DNA from: Alteribacter lacisalsi
Lineage (GTDB): Bacteria > Bacillota > Bacilli > Bacillales > Salisediminibacteriaceae
NCBI RefSeq assembly: GCF_003226345.1
Contig: NZ_PDOF01000002.1
Coordinates: forward strand, 248,001 to 312,000
Direction: 5' to 3'
DNA length: 64,000 nt
The position numbers were made by a program, and so were the translations under genes. Positions 1 to 10,249 of this stretch are shown one piece after another. Below the pieces are notes generated by a model. The model saw nothing but the letters and a program-made list of their open reading frames with translations, made no database searches and was not told where the DNA came from. Within the stretch, counting starts at the first letter, position 1. The number at the start of each line of letters is the position of its first letter.

Positions 1-1
1 G

Positions 2-496
2 TCAGAAACAGAACAGCTCGTTAAAAAAGTTACGATCATTCCGATCGAAGTGGTGGTCAGAAACGTGGCGGCCGGCAGTCTCGTCAAGCGGCTCGGACTT
101 GAGCGCGGCGACGTGTTCCGTGAGCCGATCATCGAGTTCTACTACAAAGACGACGCCCTCGGAGATCCACTCATCAACGACGAGCATATCCGCCACCTGG
201 GTCTTGCCGCGCCGGAGGAACTAACGGCCATCCGGGCAAATGCCCTCGAGGTCAACCGGGTGCTCACCGCCATGTTCGATGAGGCGGGAATCCGGCTTGT
301 GGACTTTAAACTTGAGTTCGGCCGGGATGAACAGGGCGCAGTGCTGCTGGCAGACGAAGTATCACCCGATACTTGCCGTCTCTGGGATCTGGAGACCGGC
401 GAGAGCTTTGACAAAGATTTGTTCCGCTTTCAACTCGGCGATTTGAACGAAGCCTATGAAACTATACTCACACGTCTAGGAGGAATTTCCCGATGA
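2..496 (+). CDS. purC: SAICAR synthetase (phosphoribosylaminoimidazole-succinocarboxamide synthase), 3' part
   Basis: C-terminal 164 residues of PurC; the gene begins before the window. PurC is the ATP-dependent ligase that joins aspartate to CAIR in IMP biosynthesis. The open frame starts at base 2 and includes family-typical segments such as IPIEVVVRN, AAGSLVKR and a late DEVSPDTCRLWD block. It is followed without a gap by purS: the last four bases (ATGA) hold the purS start and the purC stop, which suggests translational coupling. A strong AGGAGGAA ribosome site for purS lies inside the purC 3' end. Identity is secure; only the 5' end is missing. Confidence 0.95.
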   Translation, partial: SETEQLVKKVTIIPIEVVVRNVAAGSLVKRLGLERGDVFREPIIEFYYKDDALGDPLINDEHIRHLGLAAPEELTAIRANALEVNRVLTAMFDEAGIRLVDFKLEFGRDEQGAVLLADEVSPDTCRLWDLETGESFDKDLFRFQLGDLNEAYETILTRLGGISR

Positions 497-750
497 AATA
501 TGAAGTTCAGGTGTTCGTAACGTTAAAAGAAGCTGTGCTCGACCCTCAGGGAAGTGCGGTGAATCATTCACTGAACCAGCACGGCTATACAGAGGTGGAG
601 GACGTGAGAATCGGAAAAGTGATCACTCTTACGCTTGATGGAGAACGTGAAGCGGTGGATGCCCGTGTAACGGAGATGTGCGAAAAGCTTCTTGCCAACC
701 CGGTGATTGAAGACTACCGCTTTGAGGTCCGGGAGGTTGCGGCCCAATGA
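493..750 (+). CDS. purS: phosphoribosylformylglycinamidine synthase subunit PurS
   Basis: 85-residue PurS, the small subunit that bridges PurQ and PurL in the three-part FGAM synthase of Gram-positive bacteria. Length and the start [20 protein letters not shown] fit the family, as does the later [10 protein letters not shown] block. It overlaps purC by 4 bases upstream and purQ by 4 bases downstream. The order purS-purQ-purL matches the subunit stoichiometry of the complex encoded as one transcript. The start is fixed by the AGGAGGAA ribosome site at about 478. Confidence 0.96.
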   Translation: MKYEVQVFVTLKEAVLDPQGSAVNHSLNQHGYTEVEDVRIGKVITLTLDGEREAVDARVTEMCEKLLANPVIEDYRFEVREVAAQ

Positions 751-1430
751 AGTTTGCCGTCGTCGTTTTTCCAGGATCGAACTGTGACATCGATATGTAC
801 CACGCCGTCCGAGACGAACTTGGCGAAGAAGCGGCGTACGTGGACTACCGTGAAACGAGTTTAAAAGAGTACGACGCTGTTCTTTTGCCGGGCGGGTTCT
901 CGTTCGGGGATTACCTCAGAAGCGGGGCGATCGCGGCGCGCCTGCCGATCGCGGAAGGTATTCGCGAGGCAGCAGCGGAAGGCAAACCGGTTTTAGGCGT
1001 ATGCAACGGCTTTCAGGTGCTCCTTGAGCTCGGCCTCCTGCCGGGCGCGATGCGAAGAAACCGCCAGCTCACATTCATCTGTAAGCCTGTGACACTCGAA
1101 GTCGCAAACAGCCGCACCATGTTCACCGGCACATACGGGTCAGGCGAACAGGTGACGATTCCTGTGGCCCACGGAGAAGGAAACTACTTCTGCGATGAAG
1201 AGACACTCGAGGAACTGCGGGAGAACGATCAGATCGCGTTTACCTACACGGATGACGTAAACGGCTCGGTGGAGCGGATCGCCGGTATCACAAACAGAGC
1301 GGGCAACGTGCTCGGGATGATGCCCCACCCGGAGCGGGCGGTGGATGAGCTGCTCGGCTCGGCTGACGGACTGAAAATGTTCCAATCGATTCTCACACAC
1401 TGGAGGGAAACCCATGCTGTTAAAAACTGA
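747..1430 (+). CDS. purQ: phosphoribosylformylglycinamidine synthase subunit PurQ (glutaminase)
   Basis: 227-residue class I glutamine amidotransferase that supplies ammonia to PurL for the FGAR to FGAM step. The nucleophile is Cys86 in GVCNGFQ, and the His/Glu of the triad sit in MMPHPERA near the C-terminus. The oxyanion glycine-rich stretch [11 protein letters not shown] is at about 46-56. A GGGAGG site lies before the ATG, which overlaps the purS stop (ATGA). The 3' end overlaps purL by 17 bases. Length is normal for the stand-alone subunit of Bacillales. Confidence 0.96.
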   Translation: MKFAVVVFPGSNCDIDMYHAVRDELGEEAAYVDYRETSLKEYDAVLLPGGFSFGDYLRSGAIAARLPIAEGIREAAAEGKPVLGVCNGFQVLLELGLLPGAMRRNRQLTFICKPVTLEVANSRTMFTGTYGSGEQVTIPVAHGEGNYFCDEETLEELRENDQIAFTYTDDVNGSVERIAGITNRAGNVLGMMPHPERAVDELLGSADGLKMFQSILTHWRETHAVKN

Positions 1431-3642
1431 ACCATCACCGGAGACAATTAAACAGGACCGAATTTACGCAGAAATGGGTCTCACAGACGACGAGTTTCAG
1501 ATGATCGAAGACACGCTCGGAAGACTCCCGAATTTCACGGAAACAGGACTTTTTTCCGTCATGTGGAGCGAGCACTGCAGCTATAAAAATTCGAAGGTGC
1601 TGCTGAAGAAATTCCCGACTGAGGGCCAGCACGTGCTGCAGGGACCGGGAGAAGGCGCCGGCATCATCGATATCGGCGATGAGCAGGCAGTAGCCTTTAA
1701 AATTGAAAGCCACAACCATCCGTCAGCCATCGAGCCGTATCAGGGAGCCGCAACGGGCGTGGGCGGGATTATCCGCGACGTGTTCAGCATGGGCGCGCGA
1801 CCGGTGGCGCTTCTGAATTCCCTTCGTTTCGGTGAACTCGGCAAGCCCCGGGTCAACTACCTGTTCGAGCAGGTTGTGGCAGGGATCGCAGGCTACGGCA
1901 ATTGCATCGGCATTCCGACTGTGGGCGGGGAAGTTCAGTTCGATCCGTGCTACGAAGGCAATCCCCTTGTAAACGCCATGTGCGTCGGTCTGATCGACCA
2001 TAAGGACATTCAGAAAGGCCAGGCCAAAGGGGTCGGTAACCCGGTCATTTACGTGGGCGCAAGCACCGGTAAAGACGGGATCCATGGGGCCACGTTTGCT
2101 TCCGAGGAGCTGAGCGAGGCGTCCGAATCGAAGCGGCCAGCTGTGCAGGTAGGCGATCCGTTTATGGAAAAACTGCTCATGGAAGCGTGCCTCGAAGTGG
2201 TGAAAAACGACGCTCTTGTGGGCATTCAGGATATGGGAGCAGCGGGTCTTACGTCCAGCTCTGCAGAAATGGCGAGTAAAGCCGGAGTCGGCATTGAAAT
2301 GGATCTGGACCGTGTACCGCAGCGTGAAAAAGGGATGAGTGCCTATGAAATGATGCTCTCCGAATCACAGGAGCGGATGCTTCTCGTTGTGGAAAATGGC
2401 CGGGAGCAGGAGTTTCTTGACCTGTTTGACCGCTACGGTCTTATGGCGGTTGTGGTCGGCCACGTGACAGATGACAAGCGTCTTCGCCTCACGCACAGTG
2501 GCGAAACAGTGGCAGATGTACCGGTGGATGCCCTCGCGGAGGAAGCGCCGGTCTATCATAAGCCATCGAAAGTGCCAGCGTATTTTGCCAAGTTCCAGAA
2601 GCAGGAGACGACTGTGCCCCACGTGGACAGCGTGGAAGAGACGCTCGTGAAGCTTCTCGCCCAGCCGACGATCGCCAGCAAGGAATGGGTCTACAACCAG
2701 TATGACTATATGGTGAGAACGAACACGGTTGTGATGCCCGGCTCTGACGCGGCGGTGATCCGCATCCGCGGTACGGAAAAAGCGCTGGCCATGACGACAG
2801 ACTGCAACTCCCGCTACCTGTACCTCGATCCGGAGGAAGGCGGAAAGCTCGCGGTTGCTGAAGCCGCACGTAATCTGATCTGTTCCGGCGCGAAGCCGCT
2901 CGGTGTGACGGATTGCCTCAACTACGGCAGCCCGGACCGCCCGGAGATCTTCTGGCAGCTGGAAAAATCCACGGATGGCCTGAGCGAAGCGTGCCGCGCT
3001 CTTGAAACGCCGGTAATCGGCGGAAACGTGAGCCTTTACAATGAACGAAGTGGAGAAGCGGTGTATCCGACGCCGGTAATCGGCATGGTCGGACTCATCG
3101 ATAACCTTGATTATATTACGACCCAGCATGCGAAAAACGCAGGGGACCTCATCTACGTTGTCGGCGAAGCAGACCGTGATTTCGGCGGAAGTGAGCTGCA
3201 GAAGCTCACAGACGGGGCCATCTCCGGCCAGCCGCCGCGCATCGACCTTGAAACGGAAAAGCGCAGACAGCAGCACATGCTCACCGCGATTCAGGCGGGA
3301 ACGGTTCAGTCCGCTCACGATTTGGCTGAAGGCGGCTTTCTCGTTGCCCTCGCTGAGACGGTGATCGGAACCGGACTCGGCGCCAGTGTCGCTCTCGGGG
3401 AGCAGATTGTGGTGGAAAGCTTTGCAGAAACCCCGTCCCGTTACCTTGTGACCGTGGCAAAAGAAGATCAGGCCCGTTTTGAAGAGCTCGTACCGGACGC
3501 CCGCTGCGTCGGGGAAGTGACCGAAGAAGCAGTGCTCAAAGTGACCGGCACCACCGGCGAAGCGGTGGTGGAGACTCGCGTGAAGACACTCGAAGACGCC
3601 TGGAAAGGAGCGATTCCGTGTTTGCTGAAATCAAAGGATTAA
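1414..3642 (+). CDS. purL: phosphoribosylformylglycinamidine synthase subunit PurL
   Basis: 742-residue small-type PurL, the ATP-dependent synthetase subunit of FGAM synthase. The catalytic-loop motif [11 protein letters not shown] lies at residues 51-61 and the ATP/Mg segment ESHNHPS at 98-104, followed by the duplicated AIRS-type fold. It is the short form that needs PurS and PurQ, both encoded just upstream. The GGAGGG ribosome site lies inside purQ. The last 25 bases overlap purF in another frame, so purF is probably coupled to purL translation. Confidence 0.97.
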   Translation: MLLKTEPSPETIKQDRIYAEMGLTDDEFQMIEDTLGRLPNFTETGLFSVMWSEHCSYKNSKVLLKKFPTEGQHVLQGPGEGAGIIDIGDEQAVAFKIESHNHPSAIEPYQGAATGVGGIIRDVFSMGARPVALLNSLRFGELGKPRVNYLFEQVVAGIAGYGNCIGIPTVGGEVQFDPCYEGNPLVNAMCVGLIDHKDIQKGQAKGVGNPVIYVGASTGKDGIHGATFASEELSEASESKRPAVQVGDPFMEKLLMEACLEVVKNDALVGIQDMGAAGLTSSSAEMASKAGVGIEMDLDRVPQREKGMSAYEMMLSESQERMLLVVENGREQEFLDLFDRYGLMAVVVGHVTDDKRLRLTHSGETVADVPVDALAEEAPVYHKPSKVPAYFAKFQKQETTVPHVDSVEETLVKLLAQPTIASKEWVYNQYDYMVRTNTVVMPGSDAAVIRIRGTEKALAMTTDCNSRYLYLDPEEGGKLAVAEAARNLICSGAKPLGVTDCLNYGSPDRPEIFWQLEKSTDGLSEACRALETPVIGGNVSLYNERSGEAVYPTPVIGMVGLIDNLDYITTQHAKNAGDLIYVVGEADRDFGGSELQKLTDGAISGQPPRIDLETEKRRQQHMLTAIQAGTVQSAHDLAEGGFLVALAETVIGTGLGASVALGEQIVVESFAETPSRYLVTVAKEDQARFEELVPDARCVGEVTEEAVLKVTGTTGEAVVETRVKTLEDAWKGAIPCLLKSKD

Positions 3643-5030
3643 ACGAAGAGTGCGGCGTATTCGGCGTCTGGGGCCACGAAGAAGCGTCCCGGATTGCCTA
3701 CTACGGCCTGCACAGCCTGCAGCACCGGGGCCAGGAGGGCGCGGGCATTGTCGTAACCGACGGTGAACGCCTCCGGATTCAGAAAGGCCTCGGCCTCGTG
3801 AATGACGTGTTTGATGACCAGAAGCTCGATAAGCTGACCGGCCACGGTGCTGTGGGGCATGTGCGCTACACCACGGCAGGAGACAGCGATCTGCTCAACT
3901 GCCAGCCGCTTCTCTTTAATTCCCAGACCGGAAGTCTGGCCCTTGCCCATAACGGAAATCTCGTGAACGCCAACGCGCTTAAGCATCAGCTTGAGCGCCA
4001 GGGCAGCATTTTTCAGACCACGTCGGACACAGAAGTCCTTGCCCACCTGATTAAAAGAAGCGGCTACGAGCATCCGGAAGAACGGCTCATGAACGCCCTC
4101 ACGATGGTCAAGGGCGCGTATGCGTTTATGGCCATGACTGAAACGGAGCTCATGGTGGCGCTCGATCCGAACGGACTCCGTCCGCTTAGTCTCGGCCGCC
4201 TCGGAGAAGCGTATGTGGTGAGTTCCGAGACGTGTGCATTTGATATTATCGGCGCCGAATACGTCCGGGAAGTCGAACCGGGCGAAGTGCTGATCATCAA
4301 TGACGACGGTCTGCGCAGTGAGCGGTTTTCGTTCAGCGGCAAGCGCTCGATCTGCTCGATGGAGTATGTATATTTTGCCCGTCCCGACAGCCACCTGGAT
4401 CAGATCAACGTCCATACGGCCCGGAAAAACCTCGGCAAACAACTCGCAGAGGAAGCGCCGGTCGAGGCGGACGTCGTCACCGGGGTGCCGGACTCGAGTA
4501 TTTCAGCGGCGATAGGCTACGCCGAGCAGACAGGGATTCCCTACGAGCTCGGTCTGATTAAAAACCGCTATGTGGGGCGCACGTTTATTCAGCCGTCCCA
4601 GCAGCTCCGGGAGCAGGGCGTGAAAATGAAGCTCTCTGCGGTCCGCGGGGTCGTGGAAGGCAAGCGCGTTGTAATGGTGGACGATTCCATCGTCCGAGGC
4701 ACCACGAGTCGCCGGATTGTGAAGCTGTTAAAAGAAGCCGGTGCCCGTGAAGTGCACGTGCGGATCAGCGCACCGCCGATCAAAAATCCGTGCTTTTACG
4801 GGATCGACACGTCCACCAGCGGCGAACTGATCGCTTCAAACAGAACGGTGGAGGAGATTGAGGCGGAAATCGGCGCCGACAGCCTCCGTTATCTGAGCGT
4901 GGATGGCCTCATGGACGGCATCGGGCGTCCGAAGGAGATGGAAAACTGCGGGCAGTGTCTGGCCTGCTTTACCGGGAACTACCCGACTGAAATTTATCCC
5001 CATACGCTGCACCCGTACGAAAAGGTGTAA
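3618..5030 (+). CDS. purF: amidophosphoribosyltransferase (PRPP amidotransferase), Fe-S type
   Basis: 470-residue first committed enzyme of purine synthesis (PRPP + glutamine to phosphoribosylamine). GTG start after a GGAAAGGAG site inside purL. The first 11 residues end in NEE before Cys12 (CGVFGVWG), matching the propeptide removed to expose the N-terminal catalytic cysteine. The PRPP-binding loop [12 protein letters not shown] is present. Cysteines at SICSMEY, NPCFYG and the C-terminal CGQCLAC are placed like the four 4Fe-4S ligands of the B. subtilis enzyme, so an oxygen-sensitive cluster is likely. It is 11 bases upstream of purM. Confidence 0.97.
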   Translation: MFAEIKGLNEECGVFGVWGHEEASRIAYYGLHSLQHRGQEGAGIVVTDGERLRIQKGLGLVNDVFDDQKLDKLTGHGAVGHVRYTTAGDSDLLNCQPLLFNSQTGSLALAHNGNLVNANALKHQLERQGSIFQTTSDTEVLAHLIKRSGYEHPEERLMNALTMVKGAYAFMAMTETELMVALDPNGLRPLSLGRLGEAYVVSSETCAFDIIGAEYVREVEPGEVLIINDDGLRSERFSFSGKRSICSMEYVYFARPDSHLDQINVHTARKNLGKQLAEEAPVEADVVTGVPDSSISAAIGYAEQTGIPYELGLIKNRYVGRTFIQPSQQLREQGVKMKLSAVRGVVEGKRVVMVDDSIVRGTTSRRIVKLLKEAGAREVHVRISAPPIKNPCFYGIDTSTSGELIASNRTVEEIEAEIGADSLRYLSVDGLMDGIGRPKEMENCGQCLACFTGNYPTEIYPHTLHPYEKV

Positions 5031-5041
5031 AGGAGGCGCTC

Positions 5042-6082
5042 ATGTCAAAGGCATACAGAGACGCAGGAGTGAATATCGAAGCCGGTTACGAAGCGGTGGA
5101 GCGGATGAAGTCCCACGTGGCGCGCACCAGGCGTCCGGAAGTGATGGGCGGGCTTGGCGGCTTCGGCGGCATGTTCGATCTGTCGCAGAAGGGCTACCGT
5201 GAGCCGGTGCTTATTTCAGGAACAGACGGTGTCGGCACGAAGCTGATGATCGCCCAGGAAGCGGGCATCCATGACACGATCGGCATTGACGCGGTGGCCA
5301 TGTGCGTAAACGATATCGTCGTCCAGGGCGCTGAACCGCTCTTTTTTCTAGACTATCTTGCCCTCGGGAAAAACGAGCCGGCTGTGGTTGAGCAGATTGT
5401 AAAAGGAATCGCAGACGGCTGCGCGGAAGCAGGCTGTGCCCTCGTTGGCGGGGAAACAGCTGAAATGCCGGGGATGTACGATGCGGACGAGTACGATGTG
5501 GCCGGCTTCGTGGTCGGTGCAGCAGAAAAATCAGCACTGCTTGACGGTTCACAGGTAAAAGCGGGGAACGTGCTGATCGGCCTGCCTTCAAGCGGCGTGC
5601 ACAGCAACGGCTTTTCCCTCGTACGCCGGATTCTTGAAAACCGTGACATCAGGCTGGATGACCGTGCGCCGGACTCGGAGCAGAGCGTTGCCGAATGGCT
5701 GCTCGAGCCGACGCGGATTTACGTGAAGCCGGTCCTAGCCCTCGTGCGGGAAGGATTATTGAACGGAGCGGCGCACATTACCGGCGGCGGATTCTATGAA
5801 AACGTTCCGCGGATGCTGCCGGAAGATTTACGTGCGCAAATTGACCCGGCGTCATGGGAAAAGCCGGCTGTTTTCAGCTGGATGCGAACCCTTGGCCCTC
5901 TTGATCTGAAGGATATGTACAGTACATTTAACATGGGGATCGGTATGGTGCTCGCCGTTGATGAGGAAAAAGCGAATGATGCGCTTGCTTTGCTCCGCGA
6001 CTGTGGTGAAAAGCCTGTACAAATCGGACGTGTGGAAACAGGCGGACCGTCCGTTTTTCTTAAAGGAGTGGAGGAACTGTGA
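5042..6082 (+). CDS. purM: phosphoribosylformylglycinamidine cyclo-ligase (AIR synthetase)
   Basis: 346-residue AIR synthetase that closes the imidazole ring of FGAM using ATP. The family motif GTDGVGTK is at residues 60-67, with [15 protein letters not shown] at 91-105 and GGETAEMPG further on. The AAAGGAGG ribosome site is well placed before the ATG. The stop overlaps the GTG start of purN (GTGA), again a coupling arrangement. Length is as usual. Confidence 0.97.
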   Translation: MSKAYRDAGVNIEAGYEAVERMKSHVARTRRPEVMGGLGGFGGMFDLSQKGYREPVLISGTDGVGTKLMIAQEAGIHDTIGIDAVAMCVNDIVVQGAEPLFFLDYLALGKNEPAVVEQIVKGIADGCAEAGCALVGGETAEMPGMYDADEYDVAGFVVGAAEKSALLDGSQVKAGNVLIGLPSSGVHSNGFSLVRRILENRDIRLDDRAPDSEQSVAEWLLEPTRIYVKPVLALVREGLLNGAAHITGGGFYENVPRMLPEDLRAQIDPASWEKPAVFSWMRTLGPLDLKDMYSTFNMGIGMVLAVDEEKANDALALLRDCGEKPVQIGRVETGGPSVFLKGVEEL

Positions 6083-6714
6083 CGATGCGGATCGCTGTTT
6101 TTGCGTCCGGAACCGGTTCGAATTTTGACGCGATCGTGGAAGCGTCCCGGCAAGGGAGCCTCGATGCCCGGGTCTGTCTGATGGTGACCGACAAGCCAAA
6201 CGCAGCCGTCGTTGGAAAAGCGCGTTCATACGGCATCGACGTGTTCGCTTTTTCCCCTTATGATTACTCGTCCAAGCGGGATTACGAGCTTGAAATCGTC
6301 CGGGAACTCAAGGAGCGGGGCTGCGGGTTTATCGCGCTTGCCGGTTATATGCGGCTGCTTGGAAAAACACTGCTCGGCGCTTTTGAAGGGCGGATCGTCA
6401 ACATCCATCCTTCACTTTTGCCTGCCTTTCCGGGGCTTGACGCGATCGGCCAGGCGATGGAAGCTGGCGCAGGTGAAACCGGCGTGACGGTGCACTTTGT
6501 GGATGCGGGAATGGATACCGGTCCGGTTATTGCTCAGGTTCCTGTTACAATAGACAAAGAGGATACCCGGGCGGATGTGCAGCGAAAAATACAGCAGGTG
6601 GAACATGCTCTCTATCCTCAGACAATCCACAAAACAATCACGAAACTGATGAAGGAGGTTCCCGATTATGACGAAACGGGCACTACTGAGCGTATCGGAC
6701 AAAACAGGTATTGA
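6079..6714 (+). CDS. purN: phosphoribosylglycinamide formyltransferase (GART)
   Basis: 211-residue folate-dependent GAR transformylase. The catalytic Asn108/His110 are in [12 protein letters not shown], and the third catalytic residue Asp146 is in [13 protein letters not shown]. The GTG start overlaps the purM stop. The C-terminus is about 15 residues longer than the 195-residue B. subtilis protein as I remember it. It runs 47 bases into purH, reading through the purH ribosome site and start codon in another frame; those last residues (around [11 protein letters not shown]) are probably not functional. Core identity is firm. Confidence 0.95.
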   Translation: MTMRIAVFASGTGSNFDAIVEASRQGSLDARVCLMVTDKPNAAVVGKARSYGIDVFAFSPYDYSSKRDYELEIVRELKERGCGFIALAGYMRLLGKTLLGAFEGRIVNIHPSLLPAFPGLDAIGQAMEAGAGETGVTVHFVDAGMDTGPVIAQVPVTIDKEDTRADVQRKIQQVEHALYPQTIHKTITKLMKEVPDYDETGTTERIGQNRY

Positions 6715-8206
6715 GGCACTGGCAGAACAGCTTTCCAATGCAGGTGTGAAGCTGATCTCCACAGGCGGAACAAAGCGCGCGATTGAGGCGGCCGGGATTC
6801 CGGTTACAGGCATTGAAGAGGTCACGGGCTTTCCTGAAATGATGGACGGCCGGGTGAAAACCCTGCATCCGCGCATTCACGGAGGGCTGCTCGCGCTCCG
6901 GGAATCGGCCGAGCATATGCGGGCGCTCCGTGAGCACGAAATCGAGCCGATTGATCTGGTTGTGGTGAACCTGTATCCGTTTCAGGCAACGATTGAGCGT
7001 CCGGATGCGACGTTTGACGAAGCAATTGAAAACATTGATATCGGCGGGCCGAGCATGATCCGTTCCGCGGCAAAAAACCACGAAAGCGTGGCGGTTGTGG
7101 TGGATCCGGCCGACTACGGGCGCGTGGTGAGCGAATTGAAGGACGGCGACGGGGAGCTCACGGCGGAATTCCGCAGAAAGCTGGCGGCAAAGGCGTTCCG
7201 TCATACGGCGTCGTACGATGCGCTGATCGCCCAGTACATGACCGAGCAGACTGGTGACGAGTACCCGGAAACACTGACGGTGACCTACAACAAAAAGCAG
7301 TCGCTCCGCTACGGGGAAAACCCGCACCAGCAGGCGGCGTTCTACGAGCGTCCGATGGGAAGCCGCACGTCGATTGCGAGAACAGAGCAGCTTCAGGGAA
7401 AAGAGCTTTCCTATAACAACATTAACGATGCCGATGCGGCAGTCGGCGTGGTGAAGGAGTTTACCCGTCCGGCAGTGGCGGCGATCAAACACATGAACCC
7501 GTGCGGCGTGGGAATCGGCGACACGGTTGAAGATGCGTTCCAGAAGGCGTATGAAGCCGATCCGGTGTCGATTTTCGGCGGCATCATTGCCTGCAACGGG
7601 GAAGTGGACGGCGCGACAGCTGCGCGGATGAAAGAGATTTTCCTTGAAATTGTGATTGCCCCTTCGTTTACGGACGAGGCGCGCGAAGTGCTGAGTGCGA
7701 AACCGAATCTGCGGCTTCTGACGATTAATTTTACCGATGCCCAGGCGATGGAGCAGCGGATCAGCACGGTCTCAGGCGGCGCGCTTGTTCAGGATACGGA
7801 CACGCTCAGCTTTGAGGACGTGGAAACGACGATTCCGACAAAGCGCAAACCGACCGAAGAGGAAATGCGCCAGCTTGAGATGGCATGGAAAGTTGTGAAG
7901 CATGTGAAGTCAAATGCGATTGTCCTCGCAACAGAAGATCGGACGATCGGTGTCGGGGCCGGGCAGATGAACCGGGTCGGCGCGGCGAAAATCGCGATCG
8001 AGCAGGCGGCGAGCCGGATTGAAGGTGCCGTGATGGCATCTGACGCCTTTTTCCCAATGGGGGACACGGTGGAAGCGGCCGCGCAGGCCGGCATCCGGGC
8101 GATCATCCAGCCGGGCGGCTCGAAGCGCGACCAGGAGTCGATCGACAAAGCCGACGAATACGGCGTGGCGATGCTCTTTACCGGCGTGCGTCATTTTAAG
8201 CATTAA
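6668..8206 (+). CDS. purH: bifunctional AICAR transformylase / IMP cyclohydrolase
   Basis: 512-residue enzyme for the last two steps to IMP. The N-terminal MGS-like cyclohydrolase domain (about 1-150) starts with [12 protein letters not shown] and contains [10 protein letters not shown] and [13 protein letters not shown]. The transformylase domain follows, with the catalytic Lys-His pair in [11 protein letters not shown] and a C-terminal [13 protein letters not shown]. The ATG follows GAAGGAGG. The gene overlaps purN by 47 bases. Unlike the rest of the operon it is followed by 214 non-coding bases carrying a tandem repeat before purD. Confidence 0.97.
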   Translation: MTKRALLSVSDKTGIEALAEQLSNAGVKLISTGGTKRAIEAAGIPVTGIEEVTGFPEMMDGRVKTLHPRIHGGLLALRESAEHMRALREHEIEPIDLVVVNLYPFQATIERPDATFDEAIENIDIGGPSMIRSAAKNHESVAVVVDPADYGRVVSELKDGDGELTAEFRRKLAAKAFRHTASYDALIAQYMTEQTGDEYPETLTVTYNKKQSLRYGENPHQQAAFYERPMGSRTSIARTEQLQGKELSYNNINDADAAVGVVKEFTRPAVAAIKHMNPCGVGIGDTVEDAFQKAYEADPVSIFGGIIACNGEVDGATAARMKEIFLEIVIAPSFTDEAREVLSAKPNLRLLTINFTDAQAMEQRISTVSGGALVQDTDTLSFEDVETTIPTKRKPTEEEMRQLEMAWKVVKHVKSNAIVLATEDRTIGVGAGQMNRVGAAKIAIEQAASRIEGAVMASDAFFPMGDTVEAAAQAGIRAIIQPGGSKRDQESIDKADEYGVAMLFTGVRHFKH

Positions 8207-8240
8207 GAGTGTGCGAGGTGTCGGGGGAGCATTACGCAGG

Positions 8241-8360
8241 TTATAAGCGGAAATTTCGTTTTATGAACGAAAATCCGAATTTATAAGCGAAGTTTTCATT
8301 TTATAAGCGAAACGCCCTGTTTATGAGCGAAAATCCGAATTTATAAGCGATAACCAGGGC
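8241..8360 (+). repeat. 20-bp tandem repeat array, six units, between purH and purD
   Basis: Six head-to-tail 20-bp units with consensus close to TTATAAGCGAAAATCCGAAT, each starting TTAT(A/G)A(G/A)CG; the last unit is degenerate after its first ten bases. The period is exactly 20 bp throughout (8241, 8261, 8281, 8301, 8321, 8341). It fills most of the gap between the purH stop and the purD ribosome site, so it should be part of the pur transcript unless an unseen terminator or promoter intervenes. No open frame or hairpin-plus-T-tract is visible. Confidence 0.9.
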
Positions 8361-8388
8361 AGACACTCGAGTTGCACTGAAACGACCA

Positions 8389-8397
8389 CCCCCCCCC
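8389..8397 (+). repeat. homopolymer run of nine C before purD
   Basis: A run of nine cytosines lies 23 bases upstream of the purD start codon and just upstream of its AAAGGAG ribosome site. Runs of this length are prone to slippage during replication. Here the run is non-coding, so length changes would alter only leader spacing. Confidence 0.85.
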
Positions 8398-8420
8398 AAT
8401 CTGAAAGGAGCCTTCCTATT

Positions 8421-9704
8421 ATGAAAGTACTTGTTATCGGCAAAGGCGGGCGCGAGCATGCGCTGGCCTGGGCCTTTCATAAAAGTCCGAACGTGACCGA
8501 AGTGATTGCCGCGCCGGGAAGTGACGGCATGGGAGACGTGGCACGATGCGTGCCGATTGCTGAAACGGATCATGACGGGATCATCGCGCTGGCACAAGAC
8601 GAACAGACCGGGCTTGTTGTGATCGGGCCGGAAGCGCCTCTAGTGGATGGTCTGGCTGACCGGCTCCAGGAGGCAGACGTTCCCGTTTTCGGTCCGACAG
8701 CGGCCGCTGCCCAGGTGGAAGGCAGCAAGGAATTTGCCAAGCAGATGATGAAAAAGTACGCTATTCCAACAGCCCGCTACGACGTGTTTCACAGCCTCGA
8801 GCAGGCGAAGAGGTACGTGTCCGAGCAGGGCGCACCGATCGTCATTAAAGCGGATGGCCTTGCGGCAGGAAAAGGCGTCGTCGTGGCGCAGACCGAAGCG
8901 GAAGCCTTTGAGGCGCTTGAGCAGATGCTCGATACGAAAGCGTTCGGAGAGGCAGGGGCGCGTGTTGTAATTGAAGAATGCCTCGAAGGCGAAGAGTGCT
9001 CACTCATGGCGTTTGTGCACGGGGAAACGGTGGTGCCGATGGTGACTGCCCAGGATCACAAGCGGGCGTTTGATAACGATCAGGGCCCCAACACAGGCGG
9101 TATGGGCGCTTATTCCCCCGTTCCGCACATGAGCAGCGACATGATCCGGGAGGCAGAGGAAACCATTGTAAGAAAAATGGCCAAAGCCCTCTCTGCAGAA
9201 GGAACGCCGTTCACCGGTTTTCTTTATGCTGGTCTGATGATGACAGAAGACGGGCCGAAGGTGATTGAATTTAACGCCCGCTTCGGTGATCCGGAAGCCC
9301 AGGTGATTCTGCCGAGGCTTGAGACGCCTCTTGATGAAGTGATTACCGCTGTCATGAGCGGCGAGGAGATTGCGGCCAGGTGGACGCCGGACTCTTGTAT
9401 CGGCGTGGTGCTTGCATCAGAGGGGTACCCGGCATCGTATGAAAAAGGCACGGCCCTTGATGACCTTCTTTTTGACGGAGAGAGAAGCATTCCTTTTTTT
9501 CACGCAGGAACGAAAAAGACGCCGTCGGGTTGGGTGACCGACGGCGGCAGGGTAGGGCTGGTGACGGCGATGCGGCCGTCATTGAAGGACGCGATGGACG
9601 AGGTGTACAGCGTGATGGGTGGCCTCGCACTTGACGGTCTGTTTTACCGGACGGACATTGGTGCACGGGCCGTTACTGCCGTGCGCGCCCCCGGTCCCAG
9701 ATAA
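8421..9704 (+). CDS. purD: phosphoribosylamine-glycine ligase (GAR synthetase)
   Basis: 427-residue ATP-grasp ligase joining glycine to phosphoribosylamine. It opens with [18 protein letters not shown], the family's nucleotide-fold signature, and contains [15 protein letters not shown], the ATP-binding [14 protein letters not shown] loop and [15 protein letters not shown] lies 9-10 bases before the ATG. The C-terminus carries about ten residues beyond the usual FYRTDIGA end, and these overlap, on the opposite strand, the 3' end of a small membrane-protein gene. It is the last gene of the pur operon; a terminator follows at about 9801. Confidence 0.97.
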   Translation: MKVLVIGKGGREHALAWAFHKSPNVTEVIAAPGSDGMGDVARCVPIAETDHDGIIALAQDEQTGLVVIGPEAPLVDGLADRLQEADVPVFGPTAAAAQVEGSKEFAKQMMKKYAIPTARYDVFHSLEQAKRYVSEQGAPIVIKADGLAAGKGVVVAQTEAEAFEALEQMLDTKAFGEAGARVVIEECLEGEECSLMAFVHGETVVPMVTAQDHKRAFDNDQGPNTGGMGAYSPVPHMSSDMIREAEETIVRKMAKALSAEGTPFTGFLYAGLMMTEDGPKVIEFNARFGDPEAQVILPRLETPLDEVITAVMSGEEIAARWTPDSCIGVVLASEGYPASYEKGTALDDLLFDGERSIPFFHAGTKKTPSGWVTDGGRVGLVTAMRPSLKDAMDEVYSVMGGLALDGLFYRTDIGARAVTAVRAPGPR

Positions 9705-9777
9705 ACAGAATCATCGCGAGTGACCCGATCAGCATGAGAAAAATGAAGACAGTGTCGGTTGCGTATTCCCAGAGCAA
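9673..9777 (-). CDS. 34-residue EYxxD-type small membrane protein
   Basis: Small gene read from the minus strand with a TTG start eight bases after AAAGGAG. The product starts MLWEYATDTVFIF, has one hydrophobic segment (about residues 9-26) and ends in a basic tail WDRGRARQ. The E-Y-x-x-D pattern at residues 4-8 fits a small-membrane-protein family found by genome annotation in Bacillaceae, which I recall under that name. Function is unknown. It converges on purD and overlaps its last 32 bases. The call rests on the ribosome site, the TM segment and the motif. Confidence 0.65.
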   Translation of the reverse strand: MLWEYATDTVFIFLMLIGSLAMILFIWDRGRARQ

Positions 9778-9800
9778 GTTGACCGCTCCTTTCTGAATAA

Positions 9801-9832
9801 GGTGCCTCCGCATGTGCGGCAGGCACCTTTTG
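9801..9832 (+). terminator. rho-independent terminator of the pur operon
   Basis: Stem GGTGCCT / AGGCACC with an inner CCGCA/TGCGG stem, followed by TTTT. It lies about 100 bases after the purD stop and beyond the opposing small gene, so it probably ends the pur transcript. Confidence 0.75.
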
Positions 9833-9856
9833 GTATGCTGGGGTTATTTGCGTACG

Positions 9857-10129
9857 TTACGACGGATTAAGGGGGTCGATGTCGAACTCGCCGCCTTCTC
9901 CGCCCTGGCGATGGTCGTCCATATTCTCCATGCCTTCCTCAACCGCGTAGGTGACAGGGCAAAAGCGGGTGATGCCTTCTGCAATTTTCAGTGAGCCGAT
10001 GATCGCTACAAAGAGCGGCATGCCTTCCTTCGGCTTGCGGGTAAGGCGGGCGGTGGCCCAGGCGAGGATTGTAAATCCGGCAGCGATGCGGATGAGGGCG
10101 TTGATGAGCCCGATGTTTGGTCTGATCAT
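9857..10129 (-). CDS. DUF2892 (YgaP-like transmembrane domain) protein
   Basis: 90-residue membrane protein. The start is set by AAAAGGAG nine bases before an ATG opening MIRPNIGLINALIRIAAGF, the typical N-terminus of DUF2892, a two-helix membrane domain also found fused to rhodanese in YgaP. Two hydrophobic helices (about 5-28 and 39-58) include CPVTY, followed by an acidic tail. The molecular role is not established. It is divergent from yerA. A cre-like box overlaps the leader just upstream of the ribosome site. Confidence 0.8.
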   Translation of the reverse strand: MIRPNIGLINALIRIAAGFTILAWATARLTRKPKEGMPLFVAIIGSLKIAEGITRFCPVTYAVEEGMENMDDHRQGGEGGEFDIDPLNPS

Positions 10130-10146
10130 GTTGAACAACTCCTTTT

Positions 10147-10160
10147 CGTAAGCGTTTTCA
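10147..10160 (-). promoter_or_regulatory. cre-like site upstream of the DUF2892 gene
   Basis: On the minus strand TGAAAACGCTTACG differs from the CcpA cre consensus TGWAARCGYTWNCA only at the last base. It sits 17 bases upstream of the ATG, where CcpA binding would act as a roadblock. This is inferred from the match alone. Confidence 0.4.
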
Positions 10161-10249
10161 AATATTTTCGGACAATTTACATTTCTTTGATGATTTAAAG
10201 TGCTGTGCATGATACGATGGGGGAAACTTCTAACGCTCAGGTGATCACA

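Noticed and set aside
2365-3318. 317-codon minus-strand open frame inside purL
   Set aside because: Entirely antisense to a well-supported gene, rich in Arg/His/Val as expected for reverse reading of GC-rich coding DNA.
8241-8360. Possible CRISPR array
   Set aside because: Units are contiguous with no unique spacers and no cas genes occur in the window. The same holds for the arrays at 13649, 20689, 23101 and 37528.
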